Shown here piece by piece: positions 22,192 to 35,500 of a stretch of DNA of 64,000 nucleotides. The stretch is from NCBI GenBank assembly GCA_008000375.1, contig SMOI01000025.1, forward strand, positions 62,001-126,000, given 5' to 3'. Position numbers and translations under genes: made by a program. The notes beneath the pieces are model-generated. The model was not told the origin of the DNA and searched no databases. It saw nothing but the letters and a program-made list of their open reading frames with translations. The first letter of the stretch is position 1; every line of letters begins with the position of its first letter. Source of the DNA: Poteriospumella lacustris (Eukaryota > Sar > Chrysophyceae > Chromulinales > Dinobryaceae).

Positions 22192-22559
22192 TTACGCGAG
22201 GTCACCGTTCTCATCAAATATGAAACGAACATGAAAAAAGAGCAGCACCCTATTCAGTCCAAAAATTATCAATGCTGGCCTATTGTTCAATATCCTTCAA
22301 GGATCACACCGAGGTTATCCGTAAAATAAAGAAGGCCCTGGGGGTGGTCTTCCACTTCTGTTGGTGCAAAGTAGTGCAAGTGCACTCCCCGCCAAAAATT
22401 GAAACGGGTGTACAAGGACTCTCTTACTCCACTATATAGTATAAACAGCACATATACTGACCACAAGACCAATGCATGGTGTATTCATCAATTCCGCACA
22501 AAGTTGGATGCAGAGTATTGTAGACTTTGCACGCAACTTACACTCCACCCTCTTGATGA
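22192..22559. other. Intergenic region between two minus-strand genes
   Basis: 368 bp 5' of AK-HSD and 3' of the DHX16 gene. The only notable element is the palindrome ACTATATAGT at 22431-22440, TATA-like but about 240 bp from the AK-HSD start. No gene seen. Confidence 0.4.
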
Positions 22560-25496
22560 CTACGACTTCTGATCGGGCGCCTTCCCCATCCCTTTCGGCA
22601 TTTTCTTTGGCGCAATTTCGTCAATGTCAGTTCCTTTGTAGTAATGTGGAGCGATTTCAAGAAGCCATTCCGCTTGTATGGGGGCGACGGTGCGCATGTA
22701 TTCTTTCGTTGTGAAAGCCAACTCATGATAGACAACCCACTTCGGCGGATCAGGGTCTTTCGCAATGACTGAAGATGGGTGAACAAATACAGTATGCGCG
22801 GTCTTGATAGTCCTGTACTCGCCATTCTGAGACAGTTTGGCGACATTGTAGAAGTAACCCGATGCCATGGCCTTGCATATAGCATCAGTGTCGTGAGGAT
22901 TCGAAAGTTTTTCGACTTCGACTCTTTCACAAAGACCATCCAATTGCTCTCGAACGTCTCTTGCCTTGTTGAGGTTTCTCACCTGTAAATAGTTCTCGTA
23001 GCACCATTGCGTCGAAAATCCCGAATTCTCCCATTCGTTGTAGCAACGCAACAATGCTAAGTGATCACCTCCCCCACCTCGCGCAAAATTCAATTTTGCG
23101 TTGTCTGCATGGACAGCTCGGTCCTTCGGTCGGTAGAAAATAGACGTTCCAACCGACATCATGGAGACGATGGTCAAGACTTCCGTCGAACAGCCGTAGC
23201 GCTCACTGGCAATAAGAACTTTCGACATCATGGGGTCTAGTGGGAATTCTGCCATGCGGCGCCCCAGTTTTGTAAGCTCCCCACGATCGTTCAAGGCACC
23301 GAGCGCATAAAGCTGCTCTAACGCACGGATCAACGTTTCTGGAGGCGGTTTGTCCATGAAATCAAAATTGAGAAGGTCGTGGATTCCCAAAGATTTGAGC
23401 ATCAGTACGACATTCCCCATGTTTGTTCTTTGAATTTCAGGAACGGTACTTTCTTCCAATTCATGATGAAAGGACCAAGCTGTGTAGAGACGAAAGCACT
23501 TGCCTGGGCGCGTTCGGCCCGCACGACCGGCTCTTTGGTTTGCAGCTGCCTTCGAAATAGGTGTGACGATAAGAGATTCCATCCCCGTCTTTGGATTGTA
23601 AGATTTTTGCTTGCAAAATCCGATATCGATCACATAGCAAATTCCGTCAATGGTCAAACTGGTCTCTGCGATATTCGTTCCAATCACAACCTTGCGTCCT
23701 CCGGGAGGGGCCGACTCAAAAATCTTTGCTTGCATGTCACTTGGCAAGTTTGAGTAAATGGGGCATATCGATAGTTCCCGGATCCTCGACCCAAGGCCAC
23801 TGACGCGATTGTTGAGAATTTCCACTGCTGTTTCAATTTCCTCTTGACCAGTCAAGAAAACTAAGATATCACCAGGAACATCTTGCGTTACGTGAATTTG
23901 CAGAATGGACACGATTGCTGCATCCAAGTAATCAGCTTCCGGCGTTTTCGTGTACAGAATTTCTACAGGAAACATTCTTCCTGGGATCATGAATATGCTG
24001 GCATCGTCAAAATATGCAGAAAACTTTTCAGCATCTAACGTTGCACTCGAAATAACCAAACGAAAATCATCACCACGGTAACGCGAAATATCTTTGACCA
24101 GGCCAAACAATACATCCGTGTGGAGAGTTCTCTCGTGCGCCTCATCGATCATCATGACACTATATCCACGCAAATCCGGCTCAGCGAGGAATTCCCGCAA
24201 AAGCATTCCATCCGTCATATACTTCAAGATAGTGGTATCACTGGTGCAGTCTTCAAAACGAATACTATACCCGACTTCCTGACCCAGCTTAACATTCATT
24301 TCAGTTGCGACACGAGCAGCGACAGACATAGCTGCAACACGCCGAGGCTGTGTGCAACCAATTTTTCCAAGCTTACTCCATCCAGCTTCATGCAAATACT
24401 GCGGAATTTGGGTGGTTTTTCCGGAACCAGTTTCGCCAACAACAATCAAAACCTTATTTGAACGAACCGCTGCCAAAAATTCATCGCGATATGCATAAAC
24501 AGGAAGCTTTTTTCGACCCTCCAGAATTTTTTCGTGCTCTGTAAGGCGCTTCGAGCGCGAAATATCCCGATTGTCGACACTCCTATCGTCGTCTTGCTGC
24601 CGCTCTCCCAACTCTTTCGTCTCCAGCTGTCTGTTTAGAACTTGGCTGGAAATGAAATCAATTTGATCCTCGAAAACAAAATCGTATTTCTTCGCGTCCT
24701 GGGAGGCTGCACTGTGACGAGCTCCTTGGGCACGAGCAATACGAAGTTGGTCATCTTCCCATAACTGCTGCTCGGTTTTGGCTTCGACTTCATGATATCT
24801 TGCGACAAGGGCGGCATTCTTCTTGTCTTTATTCGTTCGTCCGCTAGAATCCTCATAGCTCTCTGGAATTCGATACCCATCATCTTTATAGGAAAATCGT
24901 TGCTCATCCTTGGCCATTTCAAGAATCTGTCTGTTGAGCTGTAATTGTCGTCTCTCAGCCTTGGTAAGTCTTTCATTCTGAAAAAGATCTTCTTCATCTT
25001 TCAAAGACTTTTGAAGTAGGAGAAGCTCTTTACTTTCGCGCTTTTCGAGATACTGTTGCCGTGACAGCTCACGAAGACGGTCTACGTCCACTTGGCTTAT
25101 CTCCCCGCTTTTATCTGAATAACCCGTCTTTGCCAAGCGACCCAACTGATCGCTGGAGAGAGACTGATCTTGTGCATACTTGCTACGCTTTTTTTCGTCT
25201 TTTTCCTGAAGTCGTACAACGAATTCGTCTCGTTCTCTCAAGTCGTGGTCGATGTCGTTGGAAGCCGATGAGGTGTTTCGATGAAGCTGCCCGGAGACAC
25301 CTGACTTTTTAGCAGCTTTGTTGATAATTGATGGCCCTTCATCCCCATATTCTTCTACTTCTTCCCTATCTCGCTTCGCTCGCTTAGGTAAGGTCGCCTT
25401 TCGGTTCAAAACCACTTCTTCATCCGAATCACTCGAAACTAAATCGTACTGCTTGGACTTTCGTAGCAGCTCAGCATTTGTTGCTTTTCCCGACAT
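22560..25496 (-). CDS. DHX16: DEAH-box spliceosomal RNA helicase, DHX16/Prp2 type
   Basis: Single uninterrupted frame of 978 residues, near the size of human DHX16. In that family the helicase activates the spliceosome before the first transesterification step. A charged N-terminal region includes the DHX16-like blocks [19 protein letters not shown] and [14 protein letters not shown]. The helicase core has [15 protein letters not shown] (about residue 352), [28 protein letters not shown] (about 450), [33 protein letters not shown] and [19 protein letters not shown]. Winged-helix, ratchet and OB-fold regions follow, ending with [17 protein letters not shown]. The gene has no intron, unusual in this window. 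It is divergent from the ELMO gene with 309 bp between starts. Confidence 0.96.
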   Translation of the reverse strand: MSGKATNAELLRKSKQYDLVSSDSDEEVVLNRKATLPKRAKRDREEVEEYGDEGPSIINKAAKKSGVSGQLHRNTSSASNDIDHDLRERDEFVVRLQEKDEKKRSKYAQDQSLSSDQLGRLAKTGYSDKSGEISQVDVDRLRELSRQQYLEKRESKELLLLQKSLKDEEDLFQNERLTKAERRQLQLNRQILEMAKDEQRFSYKDDGYRIPESYEDSSGRTNKDKKNAALVARYHEVEAKTEQQLWEDDQLRIARAQGARHSAASQDAKKYDFVFEDQIDFISSQVLNRQLETKELGERQQDDDRSVDNRDISRSKRLTEHEKILEGRKKLPVYAYRDEFLAAVRSNKVLIVVGETGSGKTTQIPQYLHEAGWSKLGKIGCTQPRRVAAMSVAARVATEMNVKLGQEVGYSIRFEDCTSDTTILKYMTDGMLLREFLAEPDLRGYSVMMIDEAHERTLHTDVLFGLVKDISRYRGDDFRLVISSATLDAEKFSAYFDDASIFMIPGRMFPVEILYTKTPEADYLDAAIVSILQIHVTQDVPGDILVFLTGQEEIETAVEILNNRVSGLGSRIRELSICPIYSNLPSDMQAKIFESAPPGGRKVVIGTNIAETSLTIDGICYVIDIGFCKQKSYNPKTGMESLIVTPISKAAANQRAGRAGRTRPGKCFRLYTAWSFHHELEESTVPEIQRTNMGNVVLMLKSLGIHDLLNFDFMDKPPPETLIRALEQLYALGALNDRGELTKLGRRMAEFPLDPMMSKVLIASERYGCSTEVLTIVSMMSVGTSIFYRPKDRAVHADNAKLNFARGGGGDHLALLRCYNEWENSGFSTQWCYENYLQVRNLNKARDVREQLDGLCERVEVEKLSNPHDTDAICKAMASGYFYNVAKLSQNGEYRTIKTAHTVFVHPSSVIAKDPDPPKWVVYHELAFTTKEYMRTVAPIQAEWLLEIAPHYYKGTDIDEIAPKKMPKGMGKAPDQKS

Positions 25497-25805
25497 TGAA
25501 AAGGTTCTAAGCTTTAGTGCTATTGATTCATAACGGAGGACTGGCGAGCGACAATTTTATGTGCTTTTGTTCAGGAGCCAAAAGAAGCCTCATCGCCTTT
25601 CCATTCAGCTCGACATCGTGCGGCAGCCCAGAAAACAATATTTACTGAGACACTATGTAGTACTAAATACAGCTTGCATTATGTACCCCGACCCTTTTGA
25701 TCCGTTTTTCGGGCGCACACTTTTCACTGTCGAAGTTATCACTTTTTGCAGGGAAGCATCTTCAACAGGACCAGAGCGGGTCTGCATTTCTTTTGCTTCT
25801 CAACA
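25497..25805. other. Divergent DHX16/ELMO intergenic region
   Basis: 309 bp between two start codons; no gene seen, presumably a shared promoter region. Confidence 0.45.
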
Positions 25806-27722
25806 ATGGCATCAGTGGACGCGAATGACCAGAATGTTATTTCATACGAAATTTCCGGAAGTCTCACAGCTGCTGACGATTCATCGTCGGAGTCCGGCGA
25901 CGAATCTGCAAGCGAATCATCCAACCAAGTTGGAGACGCTTCTGATGAAGAATTAGAAGTATTCAGTTCTGGTGTATCTAATACATCTTTTGCTGGCAGC
26001 CGCTCACGGGCGCCGGCGCAAGTTTCAAGTGTCAAAGAAGCTAGAACAGAAAAGGGCAAAGATGCAGCCGTTTCTATCCCTTCCAGTTTAGCCCCTCTTT
26101 CTTTTCCTCCAACTATACACGATGCTCATCATAGCTCACAGAATGCAGAAAGCGTCAATGTGGCTGAAAACGACGAAGACGACGAATTCGGCTGGGATGA
26201 GGATGCACGGGACACTTCTTCTTTGGTCGAGCTGTTGTCCAGAGAAAAGCAAGTCGACCAGCCGATTGATTTCACCGACGACTTGCAACGATTCCAAGAA
26301 GCCCTCGCAATTGCTTCAACTACAGGTGATGAGGAGGAGCCCATTGAGTCATACAAGAAAGGCGCTATTATCGACAAACTCAGAAGTGAGTCTGCCCAAG
26401 CGCTCCAAGACGTCGTGAGCGTGTATGGGGACGGACTCGGAGATCAGTCGATTTTGATTGATGAGAATATCACTAAGAACAAATTCGATGATGCTGGTGA
26501 TGCATTGAAAACTGGTGTTTTGTCGGCAATTGTTGAAGAAGAGGACGAAGACGACCAGGACGACGACGATGACGATGTTCCCACTGCCAATAGAGGCAAG
26601 CCCATCGCGAAAGAGATATCCATTGATGAGACGATCCATTTCGGCCAGGAGTTTCACCACCTGGAAAATTTTGGAACAAATGAGCACGTCGCGGTATCTG
26701 TCGATGGGGCTACGAAGACGCCTTCAACGTTCGTTGTGCTGTCATCTGAAGACATCCTATCCTATTTAAGCATGTCGAATTTGTCTGTTTACGAAAGCCG
26801 GATTCGAATCCGCGAAGAATCTAAATCGTGGTTCACTGGAATCATGTCAACGAAGCTACGATACGACGATTGTGAAAGCGAGCTGAAGCGGCCATTTTTG
26901 TTTGCCGAGGTGGACTATGATCCCTATAATGACACGCATTTGAATCTTCTGCGAACAATTTATTCGTTTTTCCTTCCAGAGTCCAATTTGCAACCCTTCG
27001 ACTCTCGTTGGGAGCGAATAGGATTTCAAGGCGGCGATCCGCGCACTGATTTGAATCGGTCCATGAAGATGCTCACTCTCGTATTGGTAAGGAATGAGTA
27101 TCGTTTTAATGCATGGGTTACCGTTGAAGGAATTTCGGTTTTTTAGACGAGGAAGATGCAAGAAAAAGAGCCCAATTTAGCTCATTCTCTATTTACAATG
27201 TCAAAATGCTCGTTGTTGGAGTTTGCATCGAAAGCTGACATCGAGAGCAGCTGGCCTTTCGCCTGTGTGGCGATCATGTTCACCAAAGAATCCTTGGCAG
27301 CCCTCCGAAGAGGTGCTCTCTACCCGCTTTGCAACAAGCTCAGTTCATCATTGGAAGCGATATATGCTTTCTTCGAAGCGTGCTTCATTGAATTTGGAAA
27401 GTAAGTTGACTTGCCACCATCGTGATATTGCGGTCAGTTAACTGCGTTTTCTGTTCAATGCGCTAGATTGCTCTTGAAATACCCCACCACGCATCATGCA
27501 TTGCACTTGGCAACTATACGAAAGCGCCGTGAAGGGGATGGATCCAGAATTCTCAAGCATACTGCGGAGCGATCTATGGTCCAAAGAATTGTTGATCAAA
27601 GTCAAGTTGATCTTCTTTTCACCAATTTGGAGGAGGGCAATGCTGACGGGGATGATGGTTCAGCGGAACAAAACTCCTTACCTCTTGGTGGCCGTGCTCA
27701 ACGATTCGTAGCTGATACGTAA
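25806..27722 (+). CDS. ELMO-domain protein with a long acidic N-terminus
   Basis: Exons 25806-27086, 27147-27400 and 27467-27722 give 596 residues. The first 300 or so residues are acidic and Ser-rich, probably disordered, with an Asp/Glu run EEEDEDDQDDDDDD. The ELMO domain (about 360-530) shows DPYNDTHLNLLRTIY and the signature RWERIGFQGGDPRTD. It continues through LLEFASKADIESSWPFACVAIMFT and ACFIEFGKLLLKYPTTHHALH. ELMO-domain proteins either act with DOCK exchange factors on Rac or, in ELMOD proteins, as GAPs for Arf-family GTPases. The ELMOD catalytic arginine position after TD is not Arg here (TDLNRS instead of TDFRG), pointing away from GAP activity. The last residues are polar and have no known domain. 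Confidence 0.85.
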
Positions 27723-27873
27723 AAATCACGGGCATAGGTGTGAAAAACAAAAAGACCGCGATAAGCGTATTTACAATTGAAATTACTCAAATTCAACCGC
27801 AAACGAAGCGTTGCAAAAATAAATGTGGAAATGATAGAGAAGTTGAGGCAAGTAATAGGAAGTTCGACAAGTT

Positions 27874-29274
27874 CTACAGCTCCACAGCAATCCCGGATTG
27901 CAGCATCGCATTTACTCCTTCCTGGGTCACCGCAGAGCCCTTGAGCTGGATATTCTTCAACGAGGTTATTCGCGACAAAATCGCGACGGATTCGTCGTCA
28001 ATTTGGGAGCACCAAATTAAACTCAAGGAAGTCAGTGTCGATTGTGATCCGTTTGTGGGCAAAAGCTCTAAAAGACCTGAGTCAGTGACACCGAAGCACC
28101 ACGATAAATCCAAATCAAGAAGATTCGAGCAGCGTTGTCCAATAGCTTGAAGTGCCACATCCGTAATGGGACAAGACTTTAAGTCTATTATCTTCAATTT
28201 GCGACAGTTTCCAACTAATGCCACTATTCCGGCGTCGGTAATTCCAGTACACCATGGAAGGTGAATTTCTTCCAAATCCTGCAATACGATGATTTTGAAT
28301 ATCCCAAAGTCAGTAATTTTACTGCGACACAAGTTGAGCGCGCGCAGAGAAGGGTGGATGCAATCACCACCAGATAGGGGTAACAGAGAAAAAGCGTCAT
28401 CGGACACATTGTCAATGAAAGCTAAATTCAATGTCCGTAACGCATTATGCCGAAAAACTTGCTGCAAGCAGGGGGCTCGAACATTTTTGCACTGCTGAAG
28501 ATTTAAGTGTATCAATTTGCGGCAGTTCTTGTTTAGCGTTTGCACAATTTCTCCGGTGATTTGAGGACAGCCCTAGTTCGAGAAACGACAACACTGAAAA
28601 CACATGTATTTGAAGCTCCAAAAATAACGATATACCTGGAGACTTATCGACTCTAAGCTCAGGCATCCAACAAAAGCTTCAAATGGACACGCCGAAAAGT
28701 CGAAGGCCGCGTCGGTGATGCGATGACTATGTTGTTGGCACATAAATCAACGGAAAAATCACATCAACGTGAAATTAAATGAAGTCGTACCATCGATCAA
28801 GGACAATGCTCTCAAGTACTGGGCATCCACATAAAATTGTGCGAATCACTGAGTTGGAAACTTGAACGCAGTCGGATAAATCAAGATTGTACTGTAAGGA
28901 AATGAACAGTTAGTTCTATGACGGCGAAGAAAAACTGAAAGTTGACAAATGAACGAAAATCTTACCAACTGTCTGCAATTTAAACCGATGAGCTTGAAGA
29001 GCGAGTTTCGAATGTGGATCGCGTGGTTGATCTTTATCGAAGTTCGATACGGAGTAAAGTACGATACTAAGACAACTTCAGTAATTAGCACATTCTGTTC
29101 CAAAAGACGGTCGAAGATCGGCTCCATGAGGGAATCCGGACATGTTCTTGAAAGTTGCTTGATCAATCTGCCATTAGATCTGTTCTCCTTCAATATCTCA
29201 AAAACTTTTGCCTGGCAAATGGTAACCAACGACGGGAAAGGTTGCATTTCTCTCTGTCGCCTTGAAGTATTCAT
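27874..29274 (-). CDS. Leucine-rich-repeat protein, AMN1/FBXL type without a visible F-box
   Basis: Exons 28966-29274, 28791-28891, 28636-28726 and 27874-28572 give 399 residues. At least nine cysteine-containing LRRs are visible, such as CRQLYNLDLSDCVQVSN, CPVLESIVLDRCHRITD, CRKLIHLNLQQCKNV, CRKLKIIDLKSCPITD and CSNLLDLDLSWCFGVTD. These are the repeats of SCF-type substrate adaptors and AMN1. The N-terminal 100 residues (PFPSLVTICQAKVFEIL) recall the short helical leader of some ubiquitin-ligase LRR receptors, but no F-box consensus is seen. The start at 29274 is the first ATG giving this leader; a longer frame upstream looks unlike protein. Convergent with the ELMO gene (151 bp). Confidence 0.82.
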
Positions 29275-29673
29275 AATCAGCCAATCCTTTAGAACAACAT
29301 AATGACGGTGATCAACAGGTGATTGCGATAGTGTCTGTTCCGTGCGATGAGTTTCGCCGTAACATTGTGTTGCATGGGCTGGAGAGATGTCAATCTCCAA
29401 TCTCTGATGTCTCCTGGTTTTCTTCTCTCTCGGCACTCGCAAGAGAACCAAGCATTCACAATGTACATATCGAGGCTCTTTCTAATCACAGTTTAAAGCA
29501 TAATGGCTCCATAAATTCGTACAAAACTAAAGTTGAAACGCAGATTCGCTTCAGGAGTGCGGCACTTCGATCTTGATACTTTGGCAATACAACGACCAGG
29601 AATATGGAAGTTCATAATATTTTTAGGACAAGCAATCATCGGTCATCAATTTTTCTCTTAAAGCACCTCACTA
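29275..29673. other. Divergent intergenic region
   Basis: 399 bp between the LRR gene start and the membrane-protein start; nothing coding recognised. Confidence 0.45.
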
Positions 29674-32491
29674 ATGAGTGCGTCTGAAGCAACAACGAAA
29701 AGACCACCCAAACCGCCGCCTCCACCGCCGAAAAGCTCCACCAATGTGCCAGGCCTCCCAAATGCCGAGCCCTCGCCCAATTCCACGATGGTGGCACCAC
29801 CTCCATTGAAGCCACCGAGAGACATCAAAGGTCGCAGTACTGCGCCAATAGATACGGCGATAAAGTCTCTTCTCGGAAGCGAGCAAGATAACTCGGAATC
29901 AACCAAAACCGACGCATCGTCTGTTTCAGCTAAAGATTCAAAACCTACAGTGAATGTCGACCCCCCTTCCTCGAAAACCTTCACATTCACAAACCCCATG
30001 CCGAAGGGTGATTCAACATCTGGGTCTGCTTCAAAGGGATACGCATCCGTTCGAAATGGTGCGGACGACGAGAGTGGACGAGAGTCGTCCATTTCATTTC
30101 CCAGGAACACCGAACAACCAGAGTCAACGAAAAGGCGGGGTTTAGCGGCACCTGATCCAACAAATGAAATATATCACCTTGTTGTATTTTCTGAAGTGTG
30201 GTGGGTTGTGTTTATTGTTTTGCACCTGGGTCAGTTCGTGATCCTCTACAGTTCAGCATATGATGGACTTTCCACCGCCTCATTTGTGATTTTGCTTCTC
30301 TTGAGCATAACCGTTGTTGGTTTGGTAATTGCGTCGAGGATGTTCGTTAAGAAGTCGCGGCTTTCGCTCCAAAGGAACCTGCGAATTAAAGGGGGGAAAT
30401 GTACCCCAGAAGATGAAGCCGATGACGTGTCGAATACCGCGATTTATTGCGTCACAGCTGCGTGTATTCTGGAAGGCATATCTTATGCAATATATTCGGC
30501 CGTTCTTGCTGGGAAGAAAATGCATCTGTCGAAGCCGGGGTATTACAGTCAAGGAACAATCCTTGAAACTCTCCGATTCTCCAGCATTGTGCTTCTGGCT
30601 CTACACCGAATTTTCAGACCAGCGAACCGTGTTGATCCTATGCGAACTATTCTTGAGGTTCGTTGTATCTACGTAGATGATTGAATAGTCATGTCACTTC
30701 TGTTGCTTTGAATTTAGATGGAAATTGTTACTGTTTGCTGGGACGCCATCGACGGATCGACGCTGTACCAACTCATTGAAAGTTCTGGCATCAGTGATCA
30801 ATATCAAATTGCCTGTAAAGTATTGATGGTGTTTTGGTATTGTTGTGTTGGTATACGAATGGCAATTATGTTATTGACGCATTTGCAGCCGTCTCAGTCC
30901 CTCTACGGCTTAATCATGATGTATCCTCTCCAGTTGGCTCCACAACCAACCGTGGATCGTTCCTTACAAGGCATTCGATTGAGGTATGTTACAGTTTGTG
31001 AACGCTCACCATCAACTCGTCTAAGCTTCTAAAATCTGCGGCGTTCTGTTAAATCCTGTTTCAAAGAGGGCTAATCATTGTAGCAATGAGCGTGGCGGAG
31101 TTTTTTGCTGTTGGTATTCGTGTGTCACTGTGGGTCAGTGGTAAGTTAGATTCGTTGCAACAGGAGATGGCAATCAAGAATATTTTCTTCTTGGTGGCCT
31201 TTTCCGGGGCTTATGGAATGTACAAGAACTCAATCGAGAGGCAATGGTACGTTTTTCTGTGAATTCAATCGATAACCCATCGTACTTATTGCTCGCTTCG
31301 TGATCAAGGAACTCTCGGGATATCTTGACCTTTCCATTTCATTTGCAGTATCCATCAAGAGAGTCTCAGCTGGTCATATGCCGATGGGCTTTTCTTCTGT
31401 CCTATATTGCAATAAGTGCCGTTTTCTCAGCAATTCTCATTCAGACGTCTGCGGAGCGCATGAAATGGATAGCAAATGTTGGGATAGATATACTCCTCGC
31501 CACAATTTTCGTCGTCTACTACAAAAATTGCCACGCTAAGGCGGTAAGGATGTTGTCTCAAGAAGGCAGAGCTTCGATCGTTTTAACTGTGCTTCTTATG
31601 TAGGATCACCATGAGCCGGTCGGACTTTGCAGCGTGAGAGAAAAGTTCTTTTCGTTTCCAGGATTTCAAGGATCGGTTCTTGGTTCATTGATGATTATAA
31701 GCTTGCTTTTTGCCCGCGTCCCCGCACTATTTTACAGCTACGATCGCCTCGCAGCTAGCTCAAGTGCTTGGGGCTTCAACGATGGCTTGCTGCTGATTTC
31801 AATGTCGATTGTTCCGATAGGTTTGTACAGCACGTACTGGTCGCTGTCTTACATGCTCTTCAGAAAGGAGTTCACAGCGGCCCCTGGAAAGTAAGTCTCT
31901 TTTCACAGTCAACTGTGAGTTTGCCATATCTTTAACTTTTTCTCCGATAGCTACAATGCAATTCACGATCCCATCATTCAAATGGTATCCATTGCGACGA
32001 TGACGGAAGGTGCGCTGGATGTGTTGAGTTGCGGAACCTTTATCGCATTGGCTGCCAACGGTCTTCCTTCGGAAGTGAATGGCTTCATTGTTCTCTTTGC
32101 TCTTCTGGAACTGGTTAATGGCGCGCAATCATTTGCTCTGCAATGTATTCTTTCCGGTGGACATGATGATACGCCACTGGATCTTGTTCGGTGGAATGGA
32201 TTCTTTAGATTGGCGCGAGTTGTCATTGATGCAGGATCGATTTTGCTCCGTATCATTTTGTGGGTGAAGTACAACGCGGTCAGCTCGGTTTTCTTGGTTA
32301 AAAACTTGTACAATCTCATTCATACCACATCTCATGTGGAAAGATGGAGTGGAATCAGTCGATATCCCAAGGATACGCTGTTCACAGAGTTCGTCTCTCC
32401 TCAAGATTGGTATGGTTTAACGAAGGAGGAATGGCGCAAAGCAACAAGCGAAACGGTGATCGCTCAAGCTAGATCTGGGAGAAGAGTTTAA
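29674..32491 (+). CDS. Large polytopic membrane protein, family unknown
   Basis: Exons 29674-30657, 30718-30983, 31067-31246, 31309-31543, 31604-31890 and 31951-32491 give 830 residues. The first 165 residues are disordered and Pro/Ser-rich with a polyproline stretch (RPPKPPPPPPKSS), so an SH3/WW or profilin-type ligand is possible. From about residue 170 onward there are roughly ten or more hydrophobic segments, e.g. VVFIVLHLGQFVILYSSAY, SFVILLLLSITVVGLVIA, LVICRWAFLLSYIAISAVF and MIISLLFARVPALFYSY. The C-terminal 50 residues are soluble (FVSPQDWYGLTKEEW). Two acceptors (31067, 31309) were chosen because they alone keep the frame open. I recognise no transporter, receptor or channel signature. 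Confidence 0.75.
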
Positions 32492-32524
32492 CTAACAATT
32501 GGTATTTAGGAGAAGAGTTTAACT
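32478..32524. repeat. 16-bp direct repeat around a stop codon
   Basis: GGAGAAGAGTTTAACT occurs at 32478-32493 and 32509-32524. The first copy contains the last codons and stop of the membrane-protein gene. The second lies just after it, behind TATTTAG, which resembles a splice acceptor. Confidence 0.8.
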
Positions 32525-32568
32525 TATAATTCGATAACAGAAGCGATTCGATTGTACTTGCTTGCTAC

Positions 32569-35500
32569 TTAAACCTCCTCGTCCTCGAGTAGCTTCAAGG
32601 TCCATTCGCCAAGGGAATTGGTCGACCCGTCGGCTTTCGGCAGCGAGAGCGCGCTGCTACTACGGCTACCACCAGCTTTCGACGGCGACTGCAGCGACGA
32701 AGGTGATTGCTCCAAGTAGAGCCGCTCCAAAATATTCGCAACGAACTGCTCTGCCGCCTCCTTGTCCACCGCACCAACGGAAGGCAAACGCAGCGGCAAT
32801 GATGCGCACGGAACAACTAGGCTTCCGTCGGCAGACACCGCTTGGGCAATGAGACCACTGCCCATGGTGCTGTATAGTGACAGCCCCCCACCGTTGTCCA
32901 CCGCTACAATCTGGAGAAGCACTCCTTTCCTCACCGAACGGTAATTTTGCACAATCGGTGGAAGCTTCGCCGACGACGAGCTGTTCGATGCCGCAGTTCC
33001 TTGTTGTACGTGGGACTGTAGACGGCGCGAAAACGACGATGACGGTCGAGAATTGTCATTGCTGTCCGTGCTACCCACAGCAGGAGAAACGGCCAACATG
33101 GTTTCTGTGCTGGCTTTGCGCGTCATCGTCTTACCAACCGCTCCGTTCGATGGTTGTTGCGGTTGCTGTTGCTGGTTGGGAATGGGAATGCGCGCGGGCA
33201 AAAACACCGCTCCCTTGAAAAGTACCATCAACGCCACCTCGGCGTCTTCGAAGTCATCGTCATAGTCTTGAACGCTCGACGCCATCGTGGTCGCCAAGTT
33301 CAGGTCGATAACAGTTGCTTCTAGATCCTGTTCAAGGTCACTAACGCTCGCCACTGACTGAAGCGTTGACGCTCTTTCTCGTGTTCGTGGACCATCGCGG
33401 GTTTGCAGACGATGCAAATGATGATGATGGCGACGATGGGCGGGAAACAATGGGCTCGAGGCGTCATCCATGATTGCGCTCTGTCGCAAGAGCTTCGCGT
33501 CGCCAGGTAAAGCAACGCGCAATGGATAAAAGTACTCTGCAGTGTCAAGACCGCTAAAGCGTCGAGCTTCTTCCGCTGTTACGGAATCAGATGGGTGCAA
33601 TTTCACCACGTATAGCATCTTGTCAGCCAGCGCCTTGAGAGTCTTTCGGCCTTCTTCGTGCATTGCAGACGACGCTTCGTTGCCTCCTTGTCGAAAAAGC
33701 GAAAGTCGTCGGTGGATCATGCGCTCACGACAAAGAGCTACCACACAGTCAACGACAGAGGCCAGCAGGCGCTCCGACGCTTCACGAGGCTGAGTCAACG
33801 GCTCGTCACGAGGGCGGGTTAACAAACCGGAAACAGCGAGAATCGTGTTGATGTCGCGGTCAGAAAGCTGCAAACGCTGCGTATCACGCAAGACTTGGAC
33901 AAGCTCCTCGATGGTGAATGTCGTCGGCGCCTCGCCGGCATCGACAGAGGCTGCTACTGAGTCACTGTCCACCTCTCCAAGCAGTTGATTCTTCAAATGC
34001 CGAACAAGTTGAGTGTCTTTGAGGCCATGCAGTGCCTTGCGGTCATCGACACGTCCGTGTGTGACCACCGCGCCTCTCGTCGCAATGTTTTCCGCCCCGA
34101 CAAGTTGACCAAAGACCTGTCCAATGTGGTCCGCAAGTTTGGCAATATCCAACAGCGAGCCAGTCTTGTCGTAGCAATCGGCTGCAGCGACAACGAACAT
34201 CAGCTGCGCTCGCGACACCGGCAACCCATTCATCGATTCCAACGCGGTGTAACAACGATCAACTGAAAGATATCGCCCACCCCCGGCGGAGGTAGAGCTG
34301 CGCATCTTCATTTGTCGACGCCGGCGAGCTGCAGACGCGATCACATGGCCGTACACATCTCGCGGTGCATCGGGATCTTCGTCGTCATCATCGGCGCCTT
34401 TCTCTTCAGGAACTGGAAGCAAAAGTTCTCCGTCATCATCAGGGGAAGGATGATCGGTGCGCCACACAACCTCGAGAGCAGCCAAGATGCGCTGCTGCAG
34501 CAATGTTTGATCGATGGGTTGCAGCAAGGTACGCATGATGGTCGTCTTTCGAGCTTCGAAGATCGCATCGAACAAGTCACGCGAGGAAATCTGTTGCGTC
34601 GCTTGGGGGGACGGACTATTCATCGCCAGTCTCTTCTTCGACGCTGGCGAGAGAGGCACGTCGCCCGGACGCGGGGACAATGACACCGCACGGTCAGTAA
34701 TGGTGTGATGCAAATGCTTGGGAACCGAACGGGTGGCGTCGTCACCCTCATCACCAGAAGCTGAAGCGAACGACGGACCCAACAAGCGATGTAAAACAAT
34801 GTTTGTTTCGCTTCTGGAGAGTCCAGCCTGAGGAGACCGAATCACACTTTGTAAGTCTGAGTAAGAAGCTCTGGACAACAGAAACACTGTTGATTCGTTG
34901 ACGTGGCTCTCGACAGTCACCACACTACCGTCTGAGCTTGGTGCGTAATCCGCCGACAGCTTCACCGGAATCACAGCTTTCATTTTTCGAAGAAGGTATC
35001 GTGTGATACGGTGAATATCGGCGATCTGGGTTTGGGCGATTTGTTGAGCTCTTCGCGCAGCTTCTTCTTCTTTCATTTGGTGCTCGACCCAGGCCGATTC
35101 CTTGGCGCGATAGACAGAAAAGAGATCAGCACAGGTGGCTAAACTCTTGGCATACTCCACCAACACGATTTGCTCCTGATGCTCGCCATCTTCGTTCATC
35201 TTTCCAGTTCCAACTGATGCCGTGTGCAACTCAGACCGCAACAGATCCATTAGAAACGGCGAGCTGTGCATAGAGAAGTCGCGTAAAATGCTCTCGAAGT
35301 CTTCGTACGTAATAAATCCAGTTCGGTTAGGGTCAGACAATTCAAATATCGACAGAAGCTGTTGGCCAAGGTCTTTTTGCGGCGCTGAGCCATTCGCGCT
35401 TTGACTGCCATTATGGCTGTTGTCGTCGCTGGAGGCCGCGTCTTGTTGATCCTGAGTGTGATGCTGATCCAAGGACGACTGCAACAAACGAATGCGTTTC

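Noticed and set aside
31141-31163. Donor-like GTAAGT inside the membrane-protein gene as an intron start
   Set aside because: The nearest acceptor would give a 23-bp intron; reading through keeps the frame and a natural hydrophobic segment.
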